The translations under genes and the position numbers were made by a program. The notes under the pieces were generated by a model. That model searched no databases. It saw nothing but the letters and a program-made list of their open reading frames with translations, and was not told where the DNA came from. Shown in pieces: positions 26,812 to 36,070 of a stretch of 64,000 nucleotides of DNA (its first letter is position 1; each line of letters begins with the position of its first letter). Source of the stretch: Sphingomonas sp. DG1-23 (GTDB lineage: Bacteria > Pseudomonadota > Alphaproteobacteria > Sphingomonadales > Sphingomonadaceae); NCBI RefSeq assembly GCF_030730875.1, contig NZ_JAVAMA010000005.1, positions 248,001-312,000 of the forward strand, in the 5' to 3' direction.

Positions 26812-27495
26812 TCAACGATTCGAGCGGCAATCGGCGCGGAGCGGGCAGCGGGCACAATCGGGCATATCGAAGCGGCAGATGCTCTGACCAAGCTTCTTGC
26901 TGGCGATGTGGAAATCGAGAAAGTCGCCGCCACGCCATTCGGGCATCGCCGCGGTCACCGCCTCGCTCGCCGCGCGCGCCTCGGCGCGGCGATCGGCGAA
27001 CCCCAGCCGCTGGAGCACGCGCAGGACGTGGCTGTCGACGATCAGCACCGGCCGATCGAGCGTGCTGCCGTTGAGCGTCGCCGCGGCGACCTTGCGGCCG
27101 ACGCCGGGCAGCCGCTCGAGCCAGCCGAGCGCCTCGCCGAGAGGCGGCGTGGCGAGAAACGAAAGGTCGAACCCCTTGCGCTCGATGGCGATCCGCCCGA
27201 GCGCGCCGACGACATAGTCCGCTTTGTCCTCGGCATGGGTGACGTCCTGGATGCAGCGCAGCACTGCTTCGCGGCCCGCCCCGAGCACCCGCCCCGGCGT
27301 CCCGAACGCGACGACGAGCCGCTCATAGGCCGCAAGCGAGACCGCGTCCCGCGTCCGGCCGCTGATCATCGACTTGATCAACGCCCCGATCGGCGAGCGG
27401 CGCGGCAGTGGCCCGGCAAGCGCGCGCACCGGCGCCAGCGCCTTGTGCCAGCGCAATATGTCGTCATGCCCGGAAAAGCCGAAGCCCGATTGCAT
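26812..27495 (-). CDS. Endonuclease III-like HhH-GPD DNA glycosylase
   Basis: The protein (227 residues) has the helix-hairpin-helix [17 protein letters not shown] with the catalytic lysine, the catalytic aspartate in [13 protein letters not shown], and a C-terminal [4Fe-4S] loop C-x6-C-x2-C-x5-C ([17 protein letters not shown]). It probably excises oxidised pyrimidines, but the sequence diverges from classical Nth at the N-terminus, so the exact substrate is open. Its neighbour ung suggests a shared repair function. Confidence 0.85.
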   Translation of the reverse strand: MQSGFGFSGHDDILRWHKALAPVRALAGPLPRRSPIGALIKSMISGRTRDAVSLAAYERLVVAFGTPGRVLGAGREAVLRCIQDVTHAEDKADYVVGALGRIAIERKGFDLSFLATPPLGEALGWLERLPGVGRKVAAATLNGSTLDRPVLIVDSHVLRVLQRLGFADRRAEARAASEAVTAAMPEWRGGDFLDFHIASKKLGQSICRFDMPDCARCPLRADCRSNR

Positions 27496-27600
27496 ACCGG
27501 CGCACTAGAACATATCATGAACAACTGCAACGGGGTTGCAGGGATAGGCGATGCGGATCATGCCGCCTATCAAGATGTCCAACGATCAGGGAGAGAGAGG

Positions 27601-27948
27601 ATGCCGTTCACAGGAAGCTGCCATTGCGGCGCGATCCGCTACACCGTCGACGAGGACGCGCCGGGCAGTGCGATGGCGTGCAACTGCTCGATTTGCCGAC
27701 GCAAGGCGCCGCTCCACCATTTCACCACGCCCGACAAATTCACGCTGCACACCCCGCGCGAGGCCGTGGCGACCTATCGGTTCAATCACCACGCGATCGA
27801 CCATCATTTCTGCACGACCTGCGGCATTGCGCCGTTCGCCGAGGGCAAGGGACCGCAGGGGCCGATGGTCGAGATCAACCTGCGCTGCGCCGACGGCGTG
27901 GATCTCGAAGCGCTCGAGATCCAGCATTATGACGGCGCCAGCCGCTGA
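27601..27948 (+). CDS. GFA family (glutathione-dependent formaldehyde-activating enzyme-like) protein
   Basis: The protein (115 residues) has the zinc ligands of the GFA fold: GSCHCGAIRY, CNCSICRRK and HHFCTTCGIAPFAEG. It may bind glutathione adducts. Most small members have no proven substrate. GGGAGAGAGAGG immediately precedes the ATG at 27601. It ends 22 bases into the convergent DUF1810 gene. Confidence 0.85.
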   Translation: MPFTGSCHCGAIRYTVDEDAPGSAMACNCSICRRKAPLHHFTTPDKFTLHTPREAVATYRFNHHAIDHHFCTTCGIAPFAEGKGPQGPMVEINLRCADGVDLEALEIQHYDGASR

Positions 27949-28349
27949 AGCGTCGCGAGATCGCGGTCGCCGCCATAGAATTGGTCGAGCACAACCCCGA
28001 AGCGTGAATCGGTTCCGGCGGCCGCCTCGAAAAGCGTCATCGACGAGCGCAATTTGACGGCATCGATCCCGCCCAGCATCGCTTCGGGCGTCCGGCCGGC
28101 ATGCGCCAGAATCGCATCGGTCGCCTCGGCGAGCCGCCGCCCGAGCAACGGGTGCGCGAGATACGCGCGCGCCTCGGCGAGATCGGCGATCGCATATAGA
28201 AGCGCGGTCTCGCTGTGGCCGAGCCCGGCGATCTGGGGGAAGACGAACCACATCCAGTGACTGCGCTTGCGCCCTTCGCGCAGTTCGGCGAGCGCCTGCG
28301 GATAGATATGCTGCTGCGCTTCCACGAAGCGTTCCAGTCGCGAAGCCAT
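27927..28349 (-). CDS. DUF1810 domain protein
   Basis: The protein (140 residues) carries the family pattern ERFVEAQQHIYPQALAELREG, KRSHWMWFVFPQIAGLGHS and YLAHPLLGRRLAEA. DUF1810 proteins (YciF-like calpastatin names appear in databases) have no established function. The ATG at 28349 is the natural start. The 3' end overlaps the GFA gene convergently. Confidence 0.85.
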   Translation of the reverse strand: MASRLERFVEAQQHIYPQALAELREGRKRSHWMWFVFPQIAGLGHSETALLYAIADLAEARAYLAHPLLGRRLAEATDAILAHAGRTPEAMLGGIDAVKLRSSMTLFEAAAGTDSRFGVVLDQFYGGDRDLATLQRLAPS

Positions 28350-28392
28350 TGCCCGTCCTCGAACCAATGCGCCGGCGCTGCGTTGCCGGTTC

Positions 28393-29412
28393 ATGACGAT
28401 CGAACCGATGGAAGCCCGGCTGGTTGCCGCCCTGCCCGAAGAGCCCGGCTGGCAGTTCGAGCCCAAATGGGACGGCTTTCGCTGCCTCGCCTTCAAGCAA
28501 GGCGACGAAATCGAACTTCAGTCCAAATCGGGCAAGCCGCTCGCGCGCTACTTTCCCGAAGTGGTCGCGGCGATCGCGGCGCTTCCCGTCGAGCATGCCG
28601 TGCTCGACGGTGAATTGCTGATTCCGGTCGGCAACAGCCTGTCGTTCGATGCGCTGCAGATGCGGCTGCACCCGGCCGAGAGCCGGATCCGCAAATTGTC
28701 CGTCGAGACGCCGGCGCGGCTGATGCTGTTCGATTGCCTGTGGTCGCCCGAGGGATCGCTGACCGACCGCCCGCTCGCCGAACGGCGCAAGGCTCTGGAG
28801 GCGTTCTACGCGCGGCATCGCTCGGCGACCTTACGCCTGTCGCCGCTGACCGAGGACCCGGCAGTGGCGCAACGCTGGCTCGACGCGGCGGGCGGCGCGC
28901 TCGACGGCGTGATCGCCAAGCGCCGCGACGAGGCATATCAGCCCGGCGAGCGCGCGATGCTCAAGGTCAAGAGGCTGCGCACCGCCGATTGCGTGGTCGG
29001 CGGCTTCCGATACGCGACGAAGAAGCGCGAAGTGGGATCGCTGCTGCTGGGGCTCTATGACGATGCCGTGCTGCTCCACCATGTCGGCTTCACTTCGGCG
29101 ATCGCCGCCGCCGATCGCCCGGCGCTGACCGAGCGACTGGAGGCCCTGGTCGAGACACCCGGCTTCACCGGCGACGCACCCGGCGGGCCGAGCCGCTGGT
29201 CGACCGAACGCTCGGCCGAATGGCAGCCGCTGCGCCCCGAGCTGGTCGCCGAGGTGCGCTACGACCATGTCACCGGTCGCCGCTTCCGCCATGGCACCGG
29301 CTTCCTGCGCTGGCGCCCCGACAAGGCACCGCGGCAATGCACGCTGGAGCAATTGGGCGAGGAGGCGCGCCCGGCAGTGGTCGAAGCGGCGCTGGCGGAG
29401 GCTGAATCCTGA
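28393..29412 (+). CDS. ligC: ATP-dependent DNA ligase (LigC type)
   Basis: This minimal ATP-dependent ligase has 339 residues. The nucleotidyl lysine is in PKWDGFRCLAF (about residue 26), and further motifs are LDGELLIP, LMLFDCLW, LDGVIAKRRDEAYQPGERAMLKVKRL and a C-terminal OB part. LigC-like enzymes act in backup repair next to the essential NAD ligase. No Ku gene is visible nearby, so involvement in end joining cannot be argued from this window. Confidence 0.9.
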   Translation: MTIEPMEARLVAALPEEPGWQFEPKWDGFRCLAFKQGDEIELQSKSGKPLARYFPEVVAAIAALPVEHAVLDGELLIPVGNSLSFDALQMRLHPAESRIRKLSVETPARLMLFDCLWSPEGSLTDRPLAERRKALEAFYARHRSATLRLSPLTEDPAVAQRWLDAAGGALDGVIAKRRDEAYQPGERAMLKVKRLRTADCVVGGFRYATKKREVGSLLLGLYDDAVLLHHVGFTSAIAAADRPALTERLEALVETPGFTGDAPGGPSRWSTERSAEWQPLRPELVAEVRYDHVTGRRFRHGTGFLRWRPDKAPRQCTLEQLGEEARPAVVEAALAEAES

Positions 29413-29419
29413 GACGCTC

Positions 29420-29530
29420 CGTCACCCCGGACTTGTTCCGGGGTCCACCGGGAGGCAGGCGACATCCAAAGAGGGCCGAAGCCTGCTCTACGCGGTTTGG
29501 TGGACCCCGGCACAAGGCCGGGGTGACGGC
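29420..29530. repeat. Palindromic repeat element, family C, copy 2
   Basis: The related palindromic ends lie at 29424-29444 and 29504-29524 (ACCCCGG..CCGGGGT), flanking an unrelated centre. The wording is the same as the copy at 17220. It lies between ligC and csaA. Confidence 0.8.
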
Positions 29531-29567
29531 TTGATTTGCGCGCTATCCCTCCGCCATTAAGCCGCGC

Positions 29568-29939
29568 ATGCACATGACCCACGACCCCGCCGCCCTCCCC
29601 GCCGAGGCGATCGGCTTCGATCAGTTCCTCGCCGTCGACATCCGCGTGGGCACGATCGTCGAGGCGCTGCCTTTTCCGGAGGCGCGAAAGCCGGCGTACA
29701 AATTGCTGATCGATTTCGGGCCGGCGATCGGCCGCAAACGCTCCTCGGCGCAGATCACCGAGCATTATACGCTAGAGGAATTGCCGGGAATGCAGGTCGC
29801 CGCGGTGGTCAATTTCCCGCCGCGCCAGATCGGGCCGGTGATGTCCGAAGTGCTGACCTTGGGCTTCCCCGACGAGGCGGGCAAGGTGGTGCTGTTCCGG
29901 CCGACCGTCCCTGTCCCGAATGGGGGCAGGCTCTTCTGA
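29568..29939 (+). CDS. csaA: CsaA-like tRNA-binding domain protein
   Basis: The protein (123 residues) is a single EMAP/Trbp111-type OB fold: VDIRVGTIVEALPFPEARKPAYKL, FGPAIGRKRSSAQITEHYT, VNFPPRQIGPVMSEVL and VLFRPTVPVPNG. It matches CsaA, a dimer that binds tRNA and has been described as a secretion chaperone. ATG at 29574 is an alternative start. Confidence 0.9.
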   Translation: MHMTHDPAALPAEAIGFDQFLAVDIRVGTIVEALPFPEARKPAYKLLIDFGPAIGRKRSSAQITEHYTLEELPGMQVAAVVNFPPRQIGPVMSEVLTLGFPDEAGKVVLFRPTVPVPNGGRLF

Positions 29940-30024
29940 GCGCGGGCCCTCGCCCGCGCTTTGCCGATTGACCGCGCGACGACACGGCATAGTCTCTCCC
30001 CCAACGATAAAAGGAGGGGGAATC

Positions 30025-30579
30025 ATGCATTTGCGGATCGCACTCGCATTGGGCGCGGCGGTGCCGGCGCTGCTCGCCATGCCGGGAATCGCGCAGGACG
30101 CGCAATCGAACGAGGATGCGCTCGCCGAAAAGGTGATCAACAACACCAATCCGGCGAGTTTCCAGGCCTATGGCTTCACGCCGGCGCCCAAGGTCGTCAG
30201 CGACAAGGCGGTGCAGGGCGGCAAGGCGCTGCGGCTGCCGGTGACCGGCACGGGCGATGCATGGAGCGCAGGCGTCAATGTGCCGCTGATCAAGCCGGTC
30301 AAGGCCGGGGACAGGATCGTCGTCGCTTTCTATGCGCGGCTGAGCAAATCGGAAGCGCCGGGCGCGAAGCTCGCCGCCCAGCTCCAGCTGTCGACCGCGC
30401 CGTACACCGCGATCTTCTCGAAGAGCTTCGACGCGACCCATGAATGGCAATTCCTGCAGGTGGCCGGGAAGGCGGACAAGGACTATCCCGCCGGGGCGAT
30501 CGGCGCGTCGTTCCACGTCAATACCGGCAAGCACGTGCTCGATCTCGGACCGGTGGCGGTGCTCGACATGGGGCAGTGA
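30025..30579 (+). CDS. Secreted carbohydrate-binding-module-like protein
   Basis: The protein (184 residues) has a signal peptide (ALLAMPGIAQ). The mature part resembles a CBM4/9-type jelly roll, with QGGKALRLPVTGTGDAW, IVVAFYARLSKSEAPGAKLAAQLQ and HEWQFLQVAGKADKDYPAG. A strong AAGGAGGGGG precedes the ATG at 30025. No catalytic domain is attached. The call rests on pattern resemblance only. It converges with ubiG. Confidence 0.65.
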   Translation: MHLRIALALGAAVPALLAMPGIAQDAQSNEDALAEKVINNTNPASFQAYGFTPAPKVVSDKAVQGGKALRLPVTGTGDAWSAGVNVPLIKPVKAGDRIVVAFYARLSKSEAPGAKLAAQLQLSTAPYTAIFSKSFDATHEWQFLQVAGKADKDYPAGAIGASFHVNTGKHVLDLGPVAVLDMGQ

Positions 30580-30585
30580 GCCCGT

Positions 30586-31317
30586 TCAGACGCGGCGGGC
30601 GGTGACCAGATAATCGAGGCTGGTATCGTCGCTGAGAACGAATCCGCGCGCGGGCGAGAAGCCGAGGCCGCGGAGATCGGAGACCTTCAGCCCGACGCCT
30701 TCGAGCAAGGCGGTCAGTTCGTCGGGGGTGAGGAACTGGCTCCAGTCGTGCGTGCCTCTGGGGATCGCGCCGGTCCCTTCGCCGAGGGTGATCATCGCCA
30801 GTCGCGACAGCGCAGTGCGGTTGGGGGTGGAGAGGATCATCAGTCCGCCCGGCGCCAGCGCGTCGGCGAGGCCCGCGACGAAGGCGGCGGGGTTCGAGAC
30901 ATGCTCGATCACTTCCATGGACGTCACCAGATCGAAGCGGCGTCCGGGCAGGTCCTCGATCCCGCCGGCGACATAGTCCATGTCGAGCCCCATCGCCGCG
31001 GCGTGGGCGCGGGCCGCGCCGACATTCTCGGGCGCGGCATCGAGCCCGGTGACCTTGGCCCCCATCCGCGCGAGCGGCTCGGCCAGCAGCCCCGCGCCGC
31101 AGCCGACGTCGAGCGCGGTCTTGCCCGCAAGCGGCGCGAACGACATGCCGTCGCCCTCCCAATGCGCGTCGACGACGTCGCGGACATAGGCCAGCCGTGC
31201 CGGGTTGAGCCGGTGGAGCATCGCCGAGCTGCCTTTGGGATTCCACCAGTCCGCGGCGAGCTTGCCGAAATGCTCAGCTTCACCGCGGTCAATAGTTGCT
31301 TTGGTTGCGTTCGCCAT
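30586..31317 (-). CDS. ubiG: Ubiquinone biosynthesis O-methyltransferase UbiG
   Basis: UbiG carries out both O-methylations of the ubiquinone ring. The N-terminal EHFGKLAADWWNPKGSSAMLH, motif I ALDVGCGAGLLAEPLARMGA, SMEVIEHV and RGTHDWSQFLTPDEL are all family marks. The length of 243 is normal. It diverges from lysC across 58 bases, which must hold both promoters. Coq7 of the same pathway is encoded at 52228. Confidence 0.93.
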   Translation of the reverse strand: MANATKATIDRGEAEHFGKLAADWWNPKGSSAMLHRLNPARLAYVRDVVDAHWEGDGMSFAPLAGKTALDVGCGAGLLAEPLARMGAKVTGLDAAPENVGAARAHAAAMGLDMDYVAGGIEDLPGRRFDLVTSMEVIEHVSNPAAFVAGLADALAPGGLMILSTPNRTALSRLAMITLGEGTGAIPRGTHDWSQFLTPDELTALLEGVGLKVSDLRGLGFSPARGFVLSDDTSLDYLVTARRV

Positions 31318-31375
31318 GGCCGCCTCCTATCAGGCCGTCCGATCCTACCCAAGGCCCGGAAAACAAGCACCCGAC

Positions 31376-32656
31376 ATGGCACGCATCGTGATGAAGTTCG
31401 GCGGCACCTCGATGGCCGGCATCGAGCGGATCCGCAGTGTGGCCGCGCGAGTCAAACGCGAATGGGAAGCGGGCAACGAGGTTGCGGTGGTGGTCTCGGC
31501 GATGGCGGGCGAGACCGACCGGCTGGTCGGCTTCTGCCGCGAGGCGAGTTCGCTCTACGATCCGCGCGAATATGACGTGGTGGTTTCGAGCGGCGAGCAG
31601 ATCACCAGCGGGCTGCTGGCGATGACGCTCCAGGCGATCGGCGTTCCGGCGCGCTCGTGGCTGGGATCGCAGGTGGCGATCCAGACCGACGCCGCGCATG
31701 CCAAGGCACGTATCCAGTCGATCGATTCCGCAGGGCTCGAGGCGGGCTGGGCGCGCGGCGAAGTCGCGGTGATCCCCGGCTTCCAGGGGATAACCAATGA
31801 CGGCAGCGAGCGCGTCACCACCCTCGGCCGTGGCGGATCGGATACCAGCGCCGTTGCCGTGGCTGCCGCGATCAGGGCCGATCGCTGCGACATCTACACC
31901 GATGTCGACGGTGTCTACACCACCGATCCGCGGATCGTCCCGCGCGCGCGCAAGCTCAAGAAAGTCACCTACGAAGAGATGCTCGAGCTCGCCAGCGTCG
32001 GGGCCAAGGTGCTCCAGACGCGTTCGGTCGGGCTCGCGATGAAGGAACAGGTCCGCGTCCAGGTGCTGTCGTCGTTCACCGGCGACACCGCGCCGATGGC
32101 GGACACATTGCCCGGTACGATGATCGTCGGCGAAGAGGAGATTCAGGACGTGGAAAGCCAGCTCATCACCGGCATCGCGCACGACAAGAACGAAGCCAAG
32201 ATCACGCTGACCGCAGTACCCGACAAGCCCGGCGCGGTGGCGTCGATCTTCACGCCGCTCGCCGAAGCCAACATCAATGTGGACATGATCATCCAGAACA
32301 TCGCGCATCGCAGCGCGGGTTCTGCGAGCGCCACCGACGTGACCTTCACCGTGCCGGCCGCCGACCTTGCCCGCTCGATCGAGACGCTCAACCAGTCCAA
32401 GCCGGCGATCGGCTTTGCCGAATTGCTCCAGGACACGCGCGTCGCCAAAATCTCGGTGGTCGGCGTGGGGATGCGCAGCCATGCCGGCGTCGCCGCGACG
32501 ATGTTCACCACGCTCGGCGCGCGCGGGATCAACATCCAGGCGATCACCACCAGCGAAATCAAGGTTTCGGTGCTGATCAACGAGGACGAGACCGAGCTGG
32601 CGGTGCGCGTGCTCCACACCGCCTACGGCCTCGACGCGGAAGACGCCGCAGCCTGA
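31376..32656 (+). CDS. lysC: Aspartate kinase
   Basis: The first step of the Lys/Thr/Met pathway. The kinase domain has MKFGGTSMAG, VVSAMAGETDRL, GFQGITNDG and TTLGRGGSDTSAVA, with YTDVDGVYTTDPR. Two ACT domains follow (GIAHDKNEAKITL and ISVVGVGMRSHAGVAATMF), which normally mediate feedback by lysine or threonine. The ATG at 31376 gives 426 residues. It diverges from ubiG. Confidence 0.95.
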   Translation: MARIVMKFGGTSMAGIERIRSVAARVKREWEAGNEVAVVVSAMAGETDRLVGFCREASSLYDPREYDVVVSSGEQITSGLLAMTLQAIGVPARSWLGSQVAIQTDAAHAKARIQSIDSAGLEAGWARGEVAVIPGFQGITNDGSERVTTLGRGGSDTSAVAVAAAIRADRCDIYTDVDGVYTTDPRIVPRARKLKKVTYEEMLELASVGAKVLQTRSVGLAMKEQVRVQVLSSFTGDTAPMADTLPGTMIVGEEEIQDVESQLITGIAHDKNEAKITLTAVPDKPGAVASIFTPLAEANINVDMIIQNIAHRSAGSASATDVTFTVPAADLARSIETLNQSKPAIGFAELLQDTRVAKISVVGVGMRSHAGVAATMFTTLGARGINIQAITTSEIKVSVLINEDETELAVRVLHTAYGLDAEDAAA

Positions 32657-32706
32657 TCGGGCACTGACATCTTTCCGCCGCATGCGCGCGGCATCGCTCG
32701 CTTGCC

Positions 32707-33492
32707 TTGTCCGTAGCCGATTCCATCGAAACGCGCCCGAGCGCCTCCGCCCGGCTGCGCGGCTCGCTGCGCCAGCGCGGGGCGGCGTTCTTCCTCGCGC
32801 TCGCCGTCGAGCTGGGGCTGGCATTGCTGTTATGGTTCATGGCCCCGGCGCTCACCGACAAGAAGCCGCCGCCGACCACCACGGTGTTCGGGGTCGACAC
32901 CGTGCCGGGCGACACCGAAGAACCCGCCCACACCGAGCAGAAAAAGGCCGCGGCGAAGACCGACGGCCGCGAAAAGGCGCGGCCCGAGCTGCCCAAGCCG
33001 GTCGAGCCCCCGCCGCCGCCGCCCGAGCAGCCCCCGGTCCCATCGACATTCATCCGGATGACGCGCTCCGAATACAAGGCCGCCGACATCGCCGGCCGGG
33101 GTTCGGCCCCTGCCGCCCCGGCAGCCGGCGAAACCGCGGCCGCGGGCGGCAGCCGGCCGGGCGACAGCGCCGTGGTGGGCAAGGCCCCGAATGGCGAGCC
33201 GCTTTATGCCGCCGAATGGTATCGCCGCCCGCGCAGCGCCGAGCTCCAGCCCTATATCTCCAGCCGTGCGCGCGGGCCCGGCTGGGGCCTGATCGCATGC
33301 CGCACCGTCGCCGACCACCGCGTCGAGGATTGCCAGGAGCTGGCCGAAGGGCCGCGCGGCTCGGGCTATTCGGGGGCGGTGCGGCAGGCGGCGTGGCAGT
33401 TCCGCGTGCGCGCGCCGCGAGTCGGCGGCAAGGAACTGACCGGCACCTGGGTGAGCATCCGCATCACCTATGGCACGATCGACGACGAATGA
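32707..33492 (+). CDS. TonB-like energy transducer family protein
   Basis: The protein (261 residues) has a short cytoplasmic N-terminus, one membrane segment (about 24-46, AAFFLALAVELGLALLLWFM) and a Pro/Lys/Glu-rich stretch with PKPVEPPPPPPEQPP. Its C-terminal domain has the TonB-like strand-helix order ending AVRQAAWQFRVRAPRVGGKEL and WVSIRITY. No ExbB/ExbD genes are nearby. It may be a TonB paralogue or an envelope protein with a TonB fold. The start used is TTG at 32707; no better start is in frame. Confidence 0.7.
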   Translation: MSVADSIETRPSASARLRGSLRQRGAAFFLALAVELGLALLLWFMAPALTDKKPPPTTTVFGVDTVPGDTEEPAHTEQKKAAAKTDGREKARPELPKPVEPPPPPPEQPPVPSTFIRMTRSEYKAADIAGRGSAPAAPAAGETAAAGGSRPGDSAVVGKAPNGEPLYAAEWYRRPRSAELQPYISSRARGPGWGLIACRTVADHRVEDCQELAEGPRGSGYSGAVRQAAWQFRVRAPRVGGKELTGTWVSIRITYGTIDDE

Positions 33493-33544
33493 GCCGCGTT
33501 CGGCGCTTGCCGGAATGCCCGAAGCGGGGCTAGGCCCTGCCGCC

Positions 33545-34576
33545 ATGACCACAGACAGCACGATCGGCGCCGAGCGCCTGGGCCGCCGGATGGCGCGCGG
33601 ATGCGAATTCCTCGGCAGCGAGGTCGCAATCATGTGCGGCGCGATGTCGTGGGTGAGCGAGCGCAACCTCGTCGCGGCGATGTCCAATGCCGGCGGCTTC
33701 GGCCTGATCGCGTGCGGCGCGATGACTCCCGAGCTGCTCGACAAGGAGATCGCCGGGACCAGGGCGCTGACGACCAGGCCGTTCGGCGTCAATCTGATCA
33801 CGATGCATCCCCAGCTGCTCGAGCTGATCGCGGTCTGCAAGAAGCACAATGTCAGCCATGTCGTGCTCGCCGGCGGCCTGCCCCCCGCGGGCAGCCTCGA
33901 CGCGATCAAGGCGTTCGGCGCGAAATTGATCTGCTTCGCGCCGGCGCTGAGCCTCGCGAAGAAGCTCATCCGTTCGGGCGTCGACGCACTCGTCGTCGAG
34001 GGGATGGAAGCCGGCGGGCATATCGGCCCGGTCTCGACCAGCGTGCTGGCGCAGGAGATCCTCCCCGACGTGGCGAGCCAGGTCCCGGTGTTCGTCGCCG
34101 GCGGGATCGGCCGCGGCGAGGCGATCGCCGGCTATCTCGACATGGGCGCGGCGGGCGTCCAGCTCGGCACCCGCTTCGTCTGCGCGACCGAAAGCATCGC
34201 GCACGCCAATTTCAAGAAGGCGTTCATCCGTGCCTCTGCGCGTGATGCCACCGCCAGCGTCCAGATCGATCCGCGGCTTCCGGTGATCCCGGTGCGCGCG
34301 CTCAAGAACGCCGCCGGCGAATTGTTCACCGCCAAGCAGCGCGAAGTCGCCCAATTGCTCGACGAGGGCAAGGTCGAGATGATGGAGGCCCAGCTCCAGA
34401 TCGAGCATTATTGGGCAGGCGCGTTGCGCCGCGCAGTGATCGAGGGCGATGTCGAGCATGGCAGCGTGATGGCGGGCCAGTCGGTCGGCATGGTCAGCAA
34501 GGAAGAGCCGGTGGCGGACATCATCGCGACTCTGATGGCCGAAGCCGCCCATGCGCTGGAGAAAAGGGCGGCCTGA
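33545..34576 (+). CDS. Nitronate monooxygenase family flavoprotein
   Basis: The protein (343 residues) is a TIM-barrel FMN enzyme of the nitronate monooxygenase/enoyl reductase-like group. It has PIMCGAMSWVS-type text (AIMCGAMSWVSERNL), SNAGGFGLIACG, FGVNLITMHP, VVEGMEAGGHIGP, VFVAGGIGRGEAI and GAAGVQLGTRFVCATES. It probably oxidises nitronates, but some members are NADH:quinone reductases. It ends at a family A repeat shared with the convergent HAAS gene. Confidence 0.85.
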   Translation: MTTDSTIGAERLGRRMARGCEFLGSEVAIMCGAMSWVSERNLVAAMSNAGGFGLIACGAMTPELLDKEIAGTRALTTRPFGVNLITMHPQLLELIAVCKKHNVSHVVLAGGLPPAGSLDAIKAFGAKLICFAPALSLAKKLIRSGVDALVVEGMEAGGHIGPVSTSVLAQEILPDVASQVPVFVAGGIGRGEAIAGYLDMGAAGVQLGTRFVCATESIAHANFKKAFIRASARDATASVQIDPRLPVIPVRALKNAAGELFTAKQREVAQLLDEGKVEMMEAQLQIEHYWAGALRRAVIEGDVEHGSVMAGQSVGMVSKEEPVADIIATLMAEAAHALEKRAA

Positions 34577-34583
34577 TCCACCA

Positions 34584-34713
34584 GATCCTCCCTCGCGCGG
34601 CGGGGGAGGTGGCGCCGAAGGCGACGGAGGGGGCTTCTCCGCAGATACATCGCTCGCGGCCAAGCCCCCTCCACCACTTCGTGGTCCCCCTCCCCCGCTT
34701 CGCGAAGGAGGAT
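34584..34713. repeat. Palindromic repeat element, family A, copy 2
   Basis: The wording closely follows the copy at 16109: it starts ATCCTCCCTCGCG, contains GGTGGCGCCGAAGGCGACGG and CCACCACTTCGTGG, and ends GAAGGAGGAT. A T run follows at 34712-34717, so it may terminate transcription between the convergent nitronate monooxygenase and HAAS genes. Confidence 0.85.
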
Positions 34714-34717
34714 TTTT

Positions 34718-35683
34718 CTACGCCGCCACCGCCACGCGCCCCCCGCGGGTGAGCTTCCACAGCTCGCCCAGCGCCCGCATCGCCATCACCACCATCACCA
34801 CGATCAGCGTGATGCGGATCGACAGATTCACGCTGCCGGACAATTCGGCCAGCTTCGCCGCTGCGTCCCCGGTCGCCGCTACGCTCACCCATTCGCCGGC
34901 CTGATAGAGACCGAGCGCGATGGCGGTCGTCGCGACCGACACCGTGATCGTCAGGATCGCATTGGTGCGGCGCAGATGCGGCAGCAGCCATTTGACCAGA
35001 TTGACCGCGAGCTGCGCCGAGGCGAGCGCGAGGATCGGCAGATAATAGAGATCCCAGATCGCCGCCGGCGCGATATGGACTCCGCGGGTTGCCGGGATCG
35101 GGGGAAGATGGATCAGGCCGGTCCACCAGAGCAGGAAGGCGATGCCGGTGCCGACCTCCAGCGCCGCCTCCCACTGACCCTTGCGGCGGGCGAGCGGTGC
35201 GGGGAGATGCTCGGGGGTCCAGCGATAGAGCTGGTCGATCGGCCCGCCATAGCGTTCGAACAGGGCGAAGCCGAGCGTCACCACCGCGACCGCGGTGAAG
35301 AAGAACCCCCAGAGATCGCCGGTGATGCCCACGAACATCTCGACCAGGTTGCGGTCGCCGAGCAGCGCCGAGACAATCCCGATCGCGACCAGCGAGATCG
35401 CCCCGATCGTCAGCACCACCCGCAGTGCGAACAGATAGAAAGGGAATATCTCCGGCCCGATCAGATATTGCTGCGGGCGATAGCGCGCCGCGATCACCAG
35501 CGGATGGCCGAATTCGCGAAGCAGCGCGGTCACTTCGTCGCGGGTCAGTGGCCGTCCCTTGCGCGCCTCGCGCATCTCCTGCCGCGTCGCCAGTTCGTCG
35601 TGCAGCTCGGCGATGATGTCGTCGGCCTTTTCCGCCGGCAGATTCTGCCGGACCGCCGCGAGATAGCGTTCGATGAGGTCCAT
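34718..35683 (-). CDS. Membrane protein with HAAS-type cytoplasmic domain
   Basis: The protein (321 residues) has an N-terminal DUF1700/HAAS-like region (MDLIERYLAAVRQNLPAEKADDIIAELHDELATRQ is the family style) that pairs genomically with PadR regulators. About six membrane segments follow, for example FALRVVLTIGAISLVAIGIVSALL and FFFTAVAVVTLGFALF. Function is unknown; such proteins are often controlled by the linked PadR. Its ATG overlaps the padR stop by one base. Confidence 0.8.
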   Translation of the reverse strand: MDLIERYLAAVRQNLPAEKADDIIAELHDELATRQEMREARKGRPLTRDEVTALLREFGHPLVIAARYRPQQYLIGPEIFPFYLFALRVVLTIGAISLVAIGIVSALLGDRNLVEMFVGITGDLWGFFFTAVAVVTLGFALFERYGGPIDQLYRWTPEHLPAPLARRKGQWEAALEVGTGIAFLLWWTGLIHLPPIPATRGVHIAPAAIWDLYYLPILALASAQLAVNLVKWLLPHLRRTNAILTITVSVATTAIALGLYQAGEWVSVAATGDAAAKLAELSGSVNLSIRITLIVVMVVMAMRALGELWKLTRGGRVAVAA

Positions 35684-36024
35684 CACTTGTCCTTTCCGGT
35701 GAGCCGCAGGATCGATTCCGAGATTGCGTTCCATTCGCCAAGCAATCGGGCGAGAATCTCGAGCCCGTCTGGGGAGAGCCGGTAGAAGCGCTTGTTGCGC
35801 TTGGCTTCCTCGCGCCATTCGCTGGTCAGCAGCCCCTGCGCCTCGAGCCGGCGGAGCAGCGGGTACAGCGCGCCTTCGTCGATCGGCAGCCCGGCCTCCT
35901 CGAGGCTGGTGCGCAAGGTATAGCCGTAGCGCTCCTCGCGCAGCGCCCCGAGCACCGCCAGCACGAGCGACCCGCGCCGAAGCTCGACCCGCAACTTCTC
36001 GAAAAGATCTTCCTCGATGGGCAC
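35683..36024 (-). CDS. PadR family transcriptional regulator
   Basis: The protein (113 residues) is a single winged helix-turn-helix: LRRGSLVLAVLGALREERYGYTL, EGALYPLLRRLEAQGLL and RNKRFYRLSPDG, followed by a dimerisation helix. GTG at 36024 is the likely start. Together with the HAAS membrane gene it forms a two-gene operon. A palindrome 30 bases upstream is a candidate operator for autoregulation. Confidence 0.88.
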   Translation of the reverse strand: MPIEEDLFEKLRVELRRGSLVLAVLGALREERYGYTLRTSLEEAGLPIDEGALYPLLRRLEAQGLLTSEWREEAKRNKRFYRLSPDGLEILARLLGEWNAISESILRLTGKDK

Positions 36025-36053
36025 TATCGTGTCTCACATGGTATGTATCACAC

Positions 36054-36070
36054 ACTGTATGACAAACAGT
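36054..36070. promoter_or_regulatory. Candidate PadR operator
   Basis: A perfect inverted repeat ACTGT-N7-ACAGT sits in an unusually AT-rich patch upstream of padR. On the minus strand it falls between TTGCAT and CATACA, which could be the -35 and -10 of the padR promoter, 17 bases apart. Flanking GTATGTA and TACGTAC form an outer imperfect pair. Binding is inferred. Confidence 0.5.
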